Notes: generated from the letters alone by a model not told the origin. Shown: positions 8,977-18,247, numbered from the stretch's first letter. The stretch: DNA of 64,000 bases from Chitinolyticbacter meiyuanensis (GCF_008033135.1 NZ_CP041335.1:3167925-3231924); one strand, 5' to 3'. Numbers and translations are program-made.

Positions 8977-9333
8977 ATGGACATTATCTTCTTGCACAAG
9001 GTGCGTGCCCGCACGCTGATCGGCTGGTACGACTGGGAGCGCGTCGCCCCACAGGTGGTCGAGCTCGATCTGGAAATCGGCCTACCCTCCACACGCGCCT
9101 GTACCAGCGACGACCTCACCGACACCATCGATTACGACAAGGTGGTCAGCGATATCCGCCGGATTCTTGAGGAAAAACACTTCCTGCTGCTCGAAGCGCT
9201 GGCCGACCATATCGCCCAGGTGATCATGCACGACTTCAGCTCGCCGTGGACGCGCGTTTCGGTCACCAAGCTTGGCATCCTGCACGAAGTCGGCCGGGTC
9301 GGCGTCACCGTCGAGCGCGGCAGCCGCGGCTGA
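8977..9333 (+). CDS. folB: Dihydroneopterin aldolase
   Basis: 118 residues, the usual size. M-D-I-I-F-L-H-K-V-R is the typical first strand, with G-W-Y-D-W-E next, then D-T-I-D-Y-D-K-V and E-A-L-A-D-H-I-A. The catalytic Lys/Glu region is K-L-G-I-L-H-E-V. It converts dihydroneopterin to 6-hydroxymethyl-dihydropterin in folate synthesis. The ATG at 8977 aligns with the family start, and upstream codons are not conserved-looking. The plsY-folB divergent pair is common in beta- and gammaproteobacteria. Confidence 0.94.
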   Translation: MDIIFLHKVRARTLIGWYDWERVAPQVVELDLEIGLPSTRACTSDDLTDTIDYDKVVSDIRRILEEKHFLLLEALADHIAQVIMHDFSSPWTRVSVTKLGILHEVGRVGVTVERGSRG

Positions 9334-9420
9334 GCACCACGCCGCAACGTCGCCGATTCGACTATCTTATAGACACATCGCCTACCGACCTTTCCACCAC
9401 GTCGCGCCCACACCGAACGC

Positions 9421-10083
9421 ATGGACCGTCGCCTTCCACTCAGACTGCTCCCCGCCTTGCTGGCCAGCAGCGCCGCATATGCCGTGCCTCAGGCACAGCA
9501 GGCCAGCGGTACCGAATCGGGCAGCCTGCCGTGGACTTGGCTCATCCTGCTGGGCGCGCTCACGCTGGGTGGCTTGTTTTACCTGCGCCGCAGCGAACGC
9601 CCAGTGGCGGACCCGTATCCCGAAACGCGGCCTGCGCCAGGCTGGGAAACCGAAAGCCAGGAACGGCAGCGCTTTTACCATGTAGGTAAGGGCGTGGCCA
9701 CCGACATCGCGCGCTCCGGCAAGCTGCCGGATGGCACTGAAACCCGTGCCTTCCTGCGGCATGCCAAGGCCACTTTCCTGCATCTACGCGCCGAAGCCGA
9801 CTCGAGCAAGCGTGAGCAGCTGCGCAAGTATCTGGCCCCGGAACTCTTCGAGGAACTGAACCGCCCGGACATCGCCCAGGGCGAGCTAGCCGAGTTTCCC
9901 GAACTGCATATCGAGCTCGTCAATGCCGAGCAACAAGGCGAACAGCTGGTTGCCCACGTCCGCTACTACGGGAAAGTCGTGGCCTCGGCGAATTCAGCGC
10001 CGTTCCAGGAGACCTGGCGCTTTGCCCGGCGCCAAGGCGGGAACCAGCGCTGGCTGCTGTGGTCGATGAGCGAGCAAGACTGA
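9421..10083 (+). CDS. Tim44-like domain protein with signal/anchor
   Basis: 220 residues. It has an N-terminal signal peptide, a single hydrophobic helix near 39-55, and a C-terminal Tim44/TIM44-like cone domain (about 90-220) with a conserved pattern of A-F-L-R-H-A-K, L-R-K-Y-L-A-P-E-L-F-E and W-R-F-A-R-R. Bacterial members of this family are membrane-associated and of unclear role. It is a single gene following folB, and the two may share a transcript. Confidence 0.8.
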   Translation: MDRRLPLRLLPALLASSAAYAVPQAQQASGTESGSLPWTWLILLGALTLGGLFYLRRSERPVADPYPETRPAPGWETESQERQRFYHVGKGVATDIARSGKLPDGTETRAFLRHAKATFLHLRAEADSSKREQLRKYLAPELFEELNRPDIAQGELAEFPELHIELVNAEQQGEQLVAHVRYYGKVVASANSAPFQETWRFARRQGGNQRWLLWSMSEQD

Positions 10084-10183
10084 CTCGCCCGCAGCCACGT
10101 CATCACGACGGCCCAAGTTTGGTGGTACTGTCATGCCAGAGGAGTATCGCGACTGCATGTTTCGCGGCTGCGATGATTTCTCC

Positions 10184-10189
10184 TACAAT
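10184..10189 (+). promoter_or_regulatory. Candidate -10 box (TACAAT) for the lipoprotein-crp pair
   Basis: TACAATCG lies 34 bases before the lipoprotein ATG at 10223. The -35 match is weak. The spacing is compatible with a short leader for the two downstream genes. Confidence 0.4.
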
Positions 10190-10222
10190 CGCCGATCAGA
10201 ACACGCTCATATAAGCCGCGCC

Positions 10223-10564
10223 ATGCCCGCCAGCCGACTGCTTCTGCTTCTTCCCTTCCTGTTGCTCACCGGGTGTGATCGCGTCGGCGCGTTGCTCGAT
10301 CAGCAGGCAGAGAATGGCAAGGCCGTCGGTGCTGCGTGCCGGCATAGTGGCCGGGCACTGGAGGATTGCTACCAGCGCAACTCCCGCATCTCCAAGGCCG
10401 ACATCTTCGCCGGCTGGAAGGAGATGAACGAATACATGCAGCAGAAAAAACTAGACATCGTCCCGCCCCCGGTGGACCCCGTTGCACCGCCGCAAGCTGC
10501 CGATGCAGCACCTGCATCCGCCTCGGCCGCCAGCGAAGCGAAGCCGGCAACGGCAGAACATTAG
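10223..10564 (+). CDS. Small predicted lipoprotein
   Basis: 113 residues. The lipoprotein signal ends in L-L-L-T-G-C-D. The mature part has two further Cys (A-A-C-R-H-S and E-D-C-Y-Q-R) that may pair, then a Pro/Ala-rich tail. No known family is recognised. I chose the ATG at 10223 because it begins the hydrophobic signal; the frame extends upstream without any signal-like sequence. The Crp/Fnr gene starts 19 bases downstream, so co-transcription is likely. Confidence 0.7.
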   Translation: MPASRLLLLLPFLLLTGCDRVGALLDQQAENGKAVGAACRHSGRALEDCYQRNSRISKADIFAGWKEMNEYMQQKKLDIVPPPVDPVAPPQAADAAPASASAASEAKPATAEH

Positions 10565-10583
10565 CATCACGGAGAAACACATC

Positions 10584-11249
10584 ATGGACGCCACAGTCCG
10601 CGCCTTCCTCACCCAGATCCCGATCTTCGAGGACTTTTCCGACGCCGATCTTGAGGTCGTCATGCATGCCGCAGTCAAACGGCAATTGCCCAAGGGCAGC
10701 TTCCTGTTTCGTGAGGACGATCCGGCCGAAGCCATGTACCTGCAGATGGAAGGACGCACCCGATCCTTCACCAGCGACAATCAGGGCAAGGAGTTTGTGT
10801 TCCAGATCGGCGAGCCGGGCAGCGTGTACGGCGAAATTTCGATGATCGACGACGCGCCGCGCAGCTGGTCGGTTCAGGTGGAGGAGGATTCGACCTTCAT
10901 CATGTTCAGCAAGCAGGATTTCCGCACCGCACTGGAAACCTATCCGCAGCTGAAGGACAAGCTCATCCTCAACCTCGCCCGCATCATCCGCCAGCTGTCG
11001 CTGACGATGAAGAACCTGGCGTTGCTCGACGTCTACGGCCGGGTACGCGCACTGTTCGAAGAGATCGCCCAGACGCAGGACGATCACTGGATGATCGCCG
11101 AACCGCTGACACAACAGGCCATCGCCGATCGCGTCGGCTCGTCGCGTGAAATGATTGCCCGTATCCTGAAGGAATTGGTGTTCGGCGGCTACGTCAAGCT
11201 CGAGAACAAGCGCATCATCATCCTGCAGAAACTGCCGGAACGCTTCTGA
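10584..11249 (+). CDS. Crp/Fnr-family transcription regulator
   Basis: 221 residues. An N-terminal cyclic-nucleotide-binding fold (about 10-130) has L-P-K-G-S-F-L-F and G-S-V-Y-G-E-I-S-M-I-D. A dimer helix and a C-terminal winged helix follow, with recognition helix Q-Q-A-I-A-D-R-V-G-S-S-R-E-M-I-A-R-I. There is no Fnr-type Cys cluster, so oxygen sensing by [4Fe-4S] is unlikely. The phosphate-pocket motif R-S is degenerate, so cAMP binding is uncertain. A strong terminator follows at 11261. Confidence 0.92.
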   Translation: MDATVRAFLTQIPIFEDFSDADLEVVMHAAVKRQLPKGSFLFREDDPAEAMYLQMEGRTRSFTSDNQGKEFVFQIGEPGSVYGEISMIDDAPRSWSVQVEEDSTFIMFSKQDFRTALETYPQLKDKLILNLARIIRQLSLTMKNLALLDVYGRVRALFEEIAQTQDDHWMIAEPLTQQAIADRVGSSREMIARILKELVFGGYVKLENKRIIILQKLPERF

Positions 11250-11260
11250 ACGGAAGCAAC

Positions 11261-11290
11261 AAAAAACGGGGCATCTGCCCCGTTTTTTTT
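11261..11290 (+). terminator. Intrinsic terminator after the Crp/Fnr gene
   Basis: The stem ACGGGGCA / TGCCCCGT, flanked by A6 on the left and T8 on the right, lies between convergent genes, so it can work in both directions. Confidence 0.85.
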
Positions 11291-11305
11291 ATGGTCCGAC
11301 CAATT

Positions 11306-11962
11306 TCAAGCCACGCTCAACGTCTCGTCGATCAGCCCGCCCAGTACCAGGCGCAATTGCTGGCCCGAGCGAATCGGCCCCACGCCCTCTGGCGTGCCGG
11401 TGAAGACAAGATCGCCCTCGGTCAGGCCGAAGCGCTGCGATAGCCAGACCAACAAGGCCGGAATATCGAAAGCCATCTGGCTAGCCTCGGCGTATTGCCT
11501 GGTTTCCCCATCGATTTCCAAGCGGTAGCTGACCTCGCCCGGAAATGGGATTGCTGGTGCCGGCACGAACCGGGTCAGTGCCGCCGACCCGGCATAGCCC
11601 TTGGCCAACGTCCATGGCTGCCCATTCTGCTTGGCCACCCGCTGCACATCGCGCGCGGTCAAGTCCAGCCCCAGCGCATATCCTGCGACATAGGACATGG
11701 CCGCAGCCCGGTCGATATTGCGGCCATCGCGACCAATGGCCACGACCAGCTCGGCCTCGTGATGGATTTCCACTGACCAATCCGGCAACGCAATGGCGTC
11801 GCCATGTGGCATCAACGCCGATGTCGGCTTGAGGAATACCACCGGCTCGGGGCCGATGCTCGACCCCATCTCCGCGGCATGGGCAACGTAGTTGCGCGCC
11901 ACGCAGAAGATGTTGGCGATGCGCAGTGTACGGGCGCCGATCGCGATCGAGGGAACAGGCAT
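11306..11962 (-). CDS. Fumarylacetoacetate hydrolase-family protein (acylpyruvase-like)
   Basis: 218 residues, the size of YcgM/FAHD1-type single-domain enzymes. Metal ligands are present as E-I-H-H-E-A-E-L-V-V-A-I-G and the following G-L-D-L-T-A-R-D, with K-G-Y-A-G-S nearby and the C-terminal F-T-G-T-P-E-G-V-G loop. These Mg-dependent enzymes cleave C-C bonds in acylpyruvates or decarboxylate oxaloacetate. The exact substrate is not predictable. It is preceded on the same strand by the CobD/CbiB-family gene, 14 bases away. Confidence 0.9.
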   Translation of the reverse strand: MPVPSIAIGARTLRIANIFCVARNYVAHAAEMGSSIGPEPVVFLKPTSALMPHGDAIALPDWSVEIHHEAELVVAIGRDGRNIDRAAAMSYVAGYALGLDLTARDVQRVAKQNGQPWTLAKGYAGSAALTRFVPAPAIPFPGEVSYRLEIDGETRQYAEASQMAFDIPALLVWLSQRFGLTEGDLVFTGTPEGVGPIRSGQQLRLVLGGLIDETLSVA

Positions 11963-11976
11963 CTATTTTTTACCCT

Positions 11977-12903
11977 TCAGGCCAGCCAGCGCGCCGCGTT
12001 GAACAGCAGTACGATGGCAACCCACAGCAGCACCGAACGCCAGATCAGGCCAACCGCGCTCGCTAGGTAATCGGGCGTTACCGCATCGCCGATGCCGAGT
12101 TCCGGCCGGAACTTCACCGTGTGATCCTGATGCAGCGCTTCGCCCAAGCGAATGCCAATGGCCCCCGCCCCGGTCGCCAACAGGATGCCATGCGCGTAGT
12201 TGCCCCAGGCACGTGCCTGCGAGCGCCAGCAATAGACCGCATCCTCGAAGTCGCCCATCACGGCGAAGCTCGCGGCGGTGAGGCGCACCGGTAGGTAGTC
12301 CAGTGCCTCCTGCACCGCGAGAGCGAAGCGCCCGAACGGCTCGGTATCGGAGTACGCCCCCCACTTCTGCGCCAGCAGACTCGATGCGCGGTACAACACC
12401 GCGCCGGCAGGGCCGGCCAGCCACGCCAGCGCAACGAACCAAAACAGCGTGCCGAACACATACCGATACGAGTCGATCAGGCCCTGCTCGACCGCGACCC
12501 GCGACACTTCGTCCTCGTTCATCTCGGATGCATGCTGCCCAGTCCATTCAGCGAGCAAGGCACGCGCCGTCGGCAGGTCTTCCGCCTGCAGGGCACGGGA
12601 AATACCTGAGAACGCGGAGCTGAACTGGCGGAAACCCATGGTCAGATACAGCACCAGCACCGACCAGGCAAAACCTATCACCGGGTTGAAGTGGGCCAGC
12701 AGGAAGTAGACGCCCACCGCAATGGCCAATAGCGGCAACACCGCCACCAGCCAACCGTAGATGCCGTTGCGGTACTCCCCGGCATTCAGGGCACGCTTGA
12801 GGCGGTTGGCAAGGCGGATGAAGGCGAGATACGCCGGATTGCGGTTGCTGATGGGGCGCAACTGCTCCAGCGCAAGCGCGAGGATCAAGGATAAAATGGT
12901 CAT
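11977..12903 (-). CDS. CobD/CbiB-family membrane protein
   Basis: 308 residues with several membrane helices. It begins M-T-I-L-S-L-I-L-A-L-A-L-E-Q-L and has the D-E-V-S-R-V-A-V-E-Q-G-L-I-D-S-Y-R-Y loop typical of CobD/CbiB relatives. True CobD joins cobyric acid and aminopropanol in cobalamin synthesis, but no cobalamin genes are nearby. Betaproteobacteria carry a lone paralogue of this kind that resembles AmpE, so a regulatory or envelope role is as likely. It is in an operon with the FAH-family gene. Confidence 0.8.
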   Translation of the reverse strand: MTILSLILALALEQLRPISNRNPAYLAFIRLANRLKRALNAGEYRNGIYGWLVAVLPLLAIAVGVYFLLAHFNPVIGFAWSVLVLYLTMGFRQFSSAFSGISRALQAEDLPTARALLAEWTGQHASEMNEDEVSRVAVEQGLIDSYRYVFGTLFWFVALAWLAGPAGAVLYRASSLLAQKWGAYSDTEPFGRFALAVQEALDYLPVRLTAASFAVMGDFEDAVYCWRSQARAWGNYAHGILLATGAGAIGIRLGEALHQDHTVKFRPELGIGDAVTPDYLASAVGLIWRSVLLWVAIVLLFNAARWLA

Positions 12904-13073
12904 GGCTGCTCTTTTTCTGACTGCTGGGCCAGTGCATTGCTTTCAGGCAAACGATACCACAGCGGCCCGCCTGCACCGAAGTCACACAACGGCAGGCTTG
13001 AAATCGCCGCCCCAGCCCCCATGCTAGCCCTGCCCCCGAATCCCCACAGAACCGACCAACACGGAGATCCACG

Positions 13074-13667
13074 ATGGAACACAAGCTGCCCGAACTGCCC
13101 TACGCCCAGGACGCCCTCGCCCCTCACCTGTCGGCCGAAACGCTGTCCTACCACTATGGCAAGCATCATCAGACCTACATCACCAATCTGAACAACCTGA
13201 TCAAGGGCACCGACAACGAGAACAAGTCGCTGGAAGAGATCGTCAAGACCGCTCCGGCCGGTGGCCTCTATAACAACGCAGCGCAAACCTGGAACCACAC
13301 GTTCTACTGGCTGGGCTTCGCCCCGAACCCGAGCGGCACCGATCGCACTCCCGTCGGTGCACTTGCAGAAGCCATCAATGCCAAGTGGGGTTCGTTCGAC
13401 GAATTCAAGAAGGCATTCAACACTGCGGCCGCCGGCAACTTCGGCTCGGGCTGGACCTGGTTGGTGAAGAAGCCCGATGGCAGCCTCGACATCGTCAACA
13501 CCGGTGCCGCCGGCACGCCGCTGACTACCGCCGATGTAGCCCTGCTGACCTGTGATGTCTGGGAACACGCCTACTACATCGACTACCGCAACAGCCGCCC
13601 GAACTACCTCGAAGGCTTCTGGAAGCTGGTCGACTGGGACGTGATTGCCCAGCGCTTGGCGGCCTGA
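13074..13667 (+). CDS. sodB: Iron superoxide dismutase
   Basis: 197 residues. All four metal ligands are visible: His in Y-G-K-H-H-Q-T-Y, His in Q-T-W-N-H-T-F-Y-W, and Asp and His in D-V-W-E-H-A-Y-Y. The Gln in A-A-Q-T-W-N-H and the A-A-G-N-F-G-S-G-W segment are of the Fe type rather than the Mn type. There is no signal peptide, so it is cytoplasmic. It dismutates superoxide to peroxide and oxygen. It is monocistronic, with a terminator at 13721. Confidence 0.96.
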   Translation: MEHKLPELPYAQDALAPHLSAETLSYHYGKHHQTYITNLNNLIKGTDNENKSLEEIVKTAPAGGLYNNAAQTWNHTFYWLGFAPNPSGTDRTPVGALAEAINAKWGSFDEFKKAFNTAAAGNFGSGWTWLVKKPDGSLDIVNTGAAGTPLTTADVALLTCDVWEHAYYIDYRNSRPNYLEGFWKLVDWDVIAQRLAA

Positions 13668-13720
13668 GTACGCCGATAACCTTCCCGCTCATCGGGGCCT
13701 AACGGTTCCGATTGCGGTCA

Positions 13721-13752
13721 AAAAAGGGACAGCCTGAGCTGTCCCTTTTTTG
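13721..13752 (+). terminator. Intrinsic terminator after sodB
   Basis: The hairpin AAAAAGGGACAG / CTGTCCCTTTTT with a 6-base loop and T-tract lies 54 bases after the sodB stop. Confidence 0.88.
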
Positions 13753-14149
13753 TGGCTGACAAATACCCCGTACAGCTGCTGCAATGCAGCATCACCCCAT
13801 TGCTCTCCTGACGGCGGTTTCGCTGGACTTCGCGTTGATCACCACGCCAGGGCGCATCCTGCCTGGATGTGCCGCCGCCGGAGGCAGCGTCGCGTTTTCA
13901 CAACAAGCTTACGTACCGAGCAGCGATCGCGCGTGGAACCGTGCATGCTTACATCAGTCCTATCAGCGCTCGAACCCACACCTTCCGGCCAGGCGTCATG
14001 CGCGTGCAGGCCGCGACAATATTAGGTTTGACGCATACTGGCCGCTTGCCGCCCGCCAAAACGGCGTATTACGATGGTGCACGGAGGAATGAAGCCCGTG
14101 GCCCATCTGGGCAACGGATTTCAATCACAGCACATCGAGATAACTAGAA
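13753..14149. other. Gene-free leader region before the secretion operon
   Basis: About 400 bases without a convincing gene. Short open frames exist in several phases but none has family-like sequence or a good ribosome site. It presumably contains the promoter of the secretion operon. A TTGACG at 14028 has no matching -10 at normal spacing, so I do not call a promoter. Confidence 0.5.
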
Positions 14150-14569
14150 ATGCGCAATCATCGTTCCCTCGCTCGTGGCTTCACGCTGCTTGAGCTGTTG
14201 GTCGTTATCCTGATCATCGCCATGCTGGCGGGCTATGTCGGCCCGCGACTGTTCGGCAAGGTGGGTGAGGCCCGCAGCAAGACTGCTGCCGGACAGATGA
14301 AGTCGCTGTCCGATGCGCTCGACCAGTACCGGCTCGACAACGGCGGCTACCCCACCACCGAGCAGGGTCTGGGCGCACTGACCGCCAAGCCGGCGGATGC
14401 CAACAAGTGGAACGGCCCCTACCTCACCAAGGAAGTCCCCAAGGATCCGTGGGACCGTCCTTATGTCTACAAGCGCCCCGGCGAAAACGGCCGTGAATTC
14501 GACCTGCTGACGCTGGGTGCCGACGGCAAGGCCGGCGGCAGCGGCGAAGACGCAGACATCGCGTACTGA
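14150..14569 (+). CDS. gspG: Major pseudopilin GspG-like
   Basis: 139 residues. The prepilin leader ends in R-G followed by F-T-L-L-E-L-L-V-V, with Glu at mature position 5. The GspG signature is clear: G-G-Y-P-T-T-E-Q-G-L, then P-W-D-R-P-Y-V-Y and a C-terminal D-L-L-T-L-G-A-D-G-K. It would polymerise into the pseudopilus in the periplasm. It is the first gene of an operon of eleven closely packed genes running to 23082. The prepilin peptidase needed to process it is not encoded here. Confidence 0.93.
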   Translation: MRNHRSLARGFTLLELLVVILIIAMLAGYVGPRLFGKVGEARSKTAAGQMKSLSDALDQYRLDNGGYPTTEQGLGALTAKPADANKWNGPYLTKEVPKDPWDRPYVYKRPGENGREFDLLTLGADGKAGGSGEDADIAY

Positions 14570-14594
14570 GCTGACCCAGAACGCCTAGGCCATC

Positions 14595-15767
14595 ATGCGT
14601 TACAAGGTCAAAGCCATACAGGCCGGTCAGATGACCGAGCTTGAGCTGGAGGCTGCCAACGAGGCCGAGCTCAGGGAACGCCTGGCCGGCCAGGGCATGC
14701 AGCCGGTCTCGTTCCGCGCCGAACGCAGCTTTTCGCTGAAGAAGAGCGATTTCGCACTCTCGCTGTTCACGCAGGAGCTGATCGCGCTGATCGAGGCCGG
14801 GCTGACGCTGGTCGAAGCGGTCGAAACCCTGAAGGAAAAAAGCGCGCAGGATGGCAGCCGCGTGGTGCTCACCCGCATCATTGAAGGCTTGTATCAGGGC
14901 CTGCCGCTGTCGCGGGTACTGTCGACCATGCCCGAGCACTTTCCACCGCTATACATCGCCACCGTGGGCTCGGCGGAAAAGACCGGTCACCTGGCCGACG
15001 CCTTGAAGCGCTATCACCATTACGAATCCCGATTGGCAATGGTGCGCAAGAAAGTAGTGTCGGCACTGGTCTACCCGATGGTGATTATCACCATCGGCGG
15101 GGCCATCATGCTGTTCCTGTTGTTCTACGTGATTCCCAAGTTCAGCCAGATCTACGCCAGCATGAAGACGCTGCCGTTCGCCGCACAGGTGATGTTGTGG
15201 TGGGGCGAGCTGGTGCACAGCAACGGCACCGTGATTTTCGCCGCCATCATCGGCACCATCGCCGCCGTCGTGATGCTGCTCCGCACGCAGGCCGTGCAGG
15301 CCATGCTGCAGGAGCTGTTCTGGCGCATTCCGCGGCTGGAAGAATACCGCCGGCTGTTTGCGCTCACCCGCTTCTACCGCACCGTCGGCCTGCTGCTGGC
15401 CGGTGGTCTGTCCATCATCGCCGCCATGGACCTGGCAGCGCAGCTGCTGCCGCAGAACATGCGCCTTGCGCTGACACGTGCCATTGTCGACATCAAGTCC
15501 GGCCAGCCGCTCTCCAGCATCCTGCCCAAGTACGGCCTGACCACGCCGGTGTCCGAGCGCCTGTTGCGCGTCGGTGAACAGAGCGGCGAATTGGCCACCA
15601 TGACCGAGCGCGCCGCGCAGTTCTGCGACGAGGAACTGGAGCGCGCCATCGAGATGTTCACCCGGCTGTTCGAGCCCATTCTGATGCTGATCATCGGCGT
15701 GATGATCGGGACCATCGTGTTCCTGCTCTACATGCCGATCTTCGAACTCGCAGGAAACATGCAATGA
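14595..15767 (+). CDS. gspF: Type II secretion/type IV pilus inner-membrane platform protein (GspF/PilC family)
   Basis: 390 residues. Two repeated cytoplasmic domains of the T2SF fold precede hydrophobic helices near 170, 215 and 365. The motif L-S-R-V-L-S-T-M-P and its repeat P-L-S-S-I-L-P-K-Y are typical, as is the C-terminal F-E-P-I-L-M-L-I-I-G. It anchors the ATPase and pseudopilus at the inner membrane. It follows gspG after 25 bases and precedes the ATPase after 28. Confidence 0.92.
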   Translation: MRYKVKAIQAGQMTELELEAANEAELRERLAGQGMQPVSFRAERSFSLKKSDFALSLFTQELIALIEAGLTLVEAVETLKEKSAQDGSRVVLTRIIEGLYQGLPLSRVLSTMPEHFPPLYIATVGSAEKTGHLADALKRYHHYESRLAMVRKKVVSALVYPMVIITIGGAIMLFLLFYVIPKFSQIYASMKTLPFAAQVMLWWGELVHSNGTVIFAAIIGTIAAVVMLLRTQAVQAMLQELFWRIPRLEEYRRLFALTRFYRTVGLLLAGGLSIIAAMDLAAQLLPQNMRLALTRAIVDIKSGQPLSSILPKYGLTTPVSERLLRVGEQSGELATMTERAAQFCDEELERAIEMFTRLFEPILMLIIGVMIGTIVFLLYMPIFELAGNMQ

Positions 15768-15795
15768 CGAAGCACCTCGCCGCCGGAGCCTTGCG

Positions 15796-17457
15796 ATGAG
15801 CGAGCTGACCCTGGACCTGATCCAGCACTTGCGCCAGAACGCCACCGGCGAAAATGGCCTGCCCTTCCTGCTGCAGCAGACACTGGGGCTTGACGACGTC
15901 AGCTATCGCGAGGAGGTCGGCAGCTTTCTCGGCATGCCGACGCTGACCACCGACGACCTCTCCGCGCTGTTTCCACGCTACGACGTCATCCCCTACGCCG
16001 ATGCTGTGTCGCGCCAATGCCTGGTGGTCGAGGATACCGATGGCACTCAGCTGCTGGTACTGGGCGATCCGTTCGATCCGATCACCCGCAACTGGGCACA
16101 GCAGCGTGTGCCGGCCGGCGTGCGCTCGGCCTTTGCCCATTACGACGACCTGCGGCACTACCTGGAAAGCTTCGAGACCTCGCACCGCGCGATGGATCAA
16201 CTCGCGGTCGGCGAGAACAGCAGCGACAGCGGCGAACAGGTCACCGAGATCTCGCTTGCGACCATCGCCCAGGACACCAATCCCATCGTCAAGCTGGTCA
16301 ACTCCACGCTGTACGATGCGCTCAAGTCCAAGGCATCCGACATCCACCTGGAAAGCACACCGTCCGGGCTCGCCATCAAGTACCGCATCGACGGCGTGCT
16401 GCTGCATATCGGCGGCGCCAACGGCACCGAGACCGCCGAGCAGGTGATCTCCCGGCTCAAGGTGCTGGCCGATCTCGATATTTCCGAGCACCGCATCCCG
16501 CAGGACGGTCGCTTCAAGGTGTTGATGAACCAGCGCGACATCGACTTCCGTGTTTCCATCATGCCCTCGATCTGGGGCGAGGACGCGGTGCTGCGGGTGC
16601 TGGACAAGCAAAACGGCGGCGACGCATTCAAGCAGCTGCGGCTCGACATCCTCGGCCACGACGAGCAGACCATGGCCGCGATCCGCAACCTGTCGCACGA
16701 GCCCTATGGCCTGCTGCTGGTCACCGGACCCACCGGTTCGGGCAAGTCGACCACGCTCTACGCCACGCTGTCCGAAATCAATACCGGTGAAGAGAAGATC
16801 ATCACCATCGAGGACCCGGTGGAATACCAGCTTGCCGGCGTGCTGCAGATCCCGGTCAACGACAAGAAGGGCCTCACCTTCGCCCGCGGCCTGCGCTCCA
16901 TCCTGCGCCACGACCCGGACAAGATCCTGGTCGGGGAAATCCGTGACGGCGAAACCGCCAATATTGCGGTGCAGGCCGCGCTGACCGGTCACTTGGTGCT
17001 GACCTCGGTGCACGCCAACAACGTGTTCTCGGTGCTCGACCGCTTCATGCACATGGGCGTCGAGCCCAACAGCTTCGTGGACGCGCTGATCGGCGTCGTA
17101 GCCCAGCGGCTGATCCGCAAGATCTGCTCGCATTGCATCACCGATGATGTACCGGACGACGAGACGCTCAAGGTCTCCGGCCTGACGCGCGAACAGGTGG
17201 CCGGCTGGCGCTTCCGCAAGGGTGCCGGCTGCCAGGCCTGCCGCGACACCGGCTACCTCGGCCGCCGCGCCATTGCCGAAGTGCTGCGACTCAACGATGA
17301 ACTCAAGCAAGGCATCGCCGCCCGTGGGCCGGCGGTGGAAATCAAGCAACTGGCAGCCAGCCACGGTTTCATCTCGATGCGCCAGGTCGCGCTCAAGGCT
17401 GTGGCGCGCGGCGAAACCACCCTTCAGGAAATCAACCGTGTCACCTTTGTGGATTGA
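15796..17457 (+). CDS. gspE: Type II secretion/pilus assembly ATPase (GspE/PilB family)
   Basis: 553 residues. An N-terminal GspE domain (1-150) is followed by the ATPase core: Walker A G-P-T-G-S-G-K-S-T near 312, the Asp box G-E-E-K-I-I-T-I-E-D-P-V, Walker B L-V-G-E-I-R-D-G, and a His box. A zinc-type four-Cys motif C-S-H-C then C-Q-A-C lies near 450-480, as in GspE and PilB. It powers pseudopilus assembly. The GTG start of the next gene overlaps its 3' end by 20 bases. Confidence 0.94.
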   Translation: MSELTLDLIQHLRQNATGENGLPFLLQQTLGLDDVSYREEVGSFLGMPTLTTDDLSALFPRYDVIPYADAVSRQCLVVEDTDGTQLLVLGDPFDPITRNWAQQRVPAGVRSAFAHYDDLRHYLESFETSHRAMDQLAVGENSSDSGEQVTEISLATIAQDTNPIVKLVNSTLYDALKSKASDIHLESTPSGLAIKYRIDGVLLHIGGANGTETAEQVISRLKVLADLDISEHRIPQDGRFKVLMNQRDIDFRVSIMPSIWGEDAVLRVLDKQNGGDAFKQLRLDILGHDEQTMAAIRNLSHEPYGLLLVTGPTGSGKSTTLYATLSEINTGEEKIITIEDPVEYQLAGVLQIPVNDKKGLTFARGLRSILRHDPDKILVGEIRDGETANIAVQAALTGHLVLTSVHANNVFSVLDRFMHMGVEPNSFVDALIGVVAQRLIRKICSHCITDDVPDDETLKVSGLTREQVAGWRFRKGAGCQACRDTGYLGRRAIAEVLRLNDELKQGIAARGPAVEIKQLAASHGFISMRQVALKAVARGETTLQEINRVTFVD

Positions 17458-18247
17458 GCACTGCGCGTGGCTGACCCGCCACCACGCCCTGCTCGCCAGC
17501 CAGGGCTGGCCGGCGGGAGGGTCCGGCGTGCGCCGGCAGCGCGCGGCGATCGACAACAATGCCGATACCGCCGTGATGCGGCTGCAACAGCTACTGGCAG
17601 ACGCACCACGCAGCGCCTTCAAGCAGGACAGGCTGCAACTGCTGCTGGGCGGCAGCTGGGCCCGCTATGCAGTGCTGCCATGGCAGGACAACCTGTTCAA
17701 CGACAACGACTGGCGCGGCTACGCGGCAGTGGTGTTTGCCAAGCAATACGCCGTGCCAGTGGAAAACTGGCGTATCCGCGTCGCACCTGGGCCTTTCGGC
17801 CAGCCTCGGCTCGCCGCCGCGGTCGACGAAGGCTTCTACCAGACGCTGGCCGAGCTGGCGCGCTCGTCCCGACTCAAGCTCGCTGGCGTCACGCCGCTGC
17901 TGACCAGTGCGATCAACCTGCACCAGCGCAAGCTCAAGGGCAAGGAGTTCGCCTTCCTGCTGCTGGAAGCGGATCACGCCACCTGTGCCTTCCATCATGG
18001 CCACGCCTGGCGCGGCGTGGTGACACTGCCCAACACCATGAGCGGCGAAGCCGAGGCCTATGCCCTGGCCGCGCTGGTGCGCGACGCCGCGATGCTGGCC
18101 GGCCAGGCATTGCCGGATCAGGTCTACGTCGCGTCGTCCGAGCTCGGCATGCTGTCGGGCGAAGCCGGTGACTTCGACGCACAATGGCTGGGCGGCGTGC
18201 ACGCACACTTCGGTCATCGCAGCGAATGGCAAGGAGCGACGGCATGA
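17438..18247 (+). CDS. PilM/GspL-cytoplasmic-domain-like assembly protein
   Basis: 269 residues from the GTG at 17438, which overlaps the end of gspE in another frame. An in-frame TTG at 17447 is an alternative start. The sequence W-A-R-Y-A-V-L-P-W-Q then an actin-like-fold arrangement suggests a reduced PilM or the cytoplasmic half of GspL/MshI. In related systems this subunit links the ATPase to the PilN/GspM ring. Similarity is weak, and the assignment rests mainly on position before PilN- and PilO-like genes. Confidence 0.7.
   Translation: MSPLWIEHCAWLTRHHALLASQGWPAGGSGVRRQRAAIDNNADTAVMRLQQLLADAPRSAFKQDRLQLLLGGSWARYAVLPWQDNLFNDNDWRGYAAVVFAKQYAVPVENWRIRVAPGPFGQPRLAAAVDEGFYQTLAELARSSRLKLAGVTPLLTSAINLHQRKLKGKEFAFLLLEADHATCAFHHGHAWRGVVTLPNTMSGEAEAYALAALVRDAAMLAGQALPDQVYVASSELGMLSGEAGDFDAQWLGGVHAHFGHRSEWQGATA

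Noticed and set aside
11977-12903. Cobalamin synthesis role for the CobD/CbiB-family protein
   Set aside because: No other cobalamin genes lie nearby, and lone paralogues of this kind are common.
14028-14056. A TTGACG box as promoter of the secretion operon
   Set aside because: No acceptable -10 lies at 16-18 bases.
13784-14092. Small open frames in the leader before gspG
   Set aside because: No ribosome sites, family similarity or start conservation that I can see.
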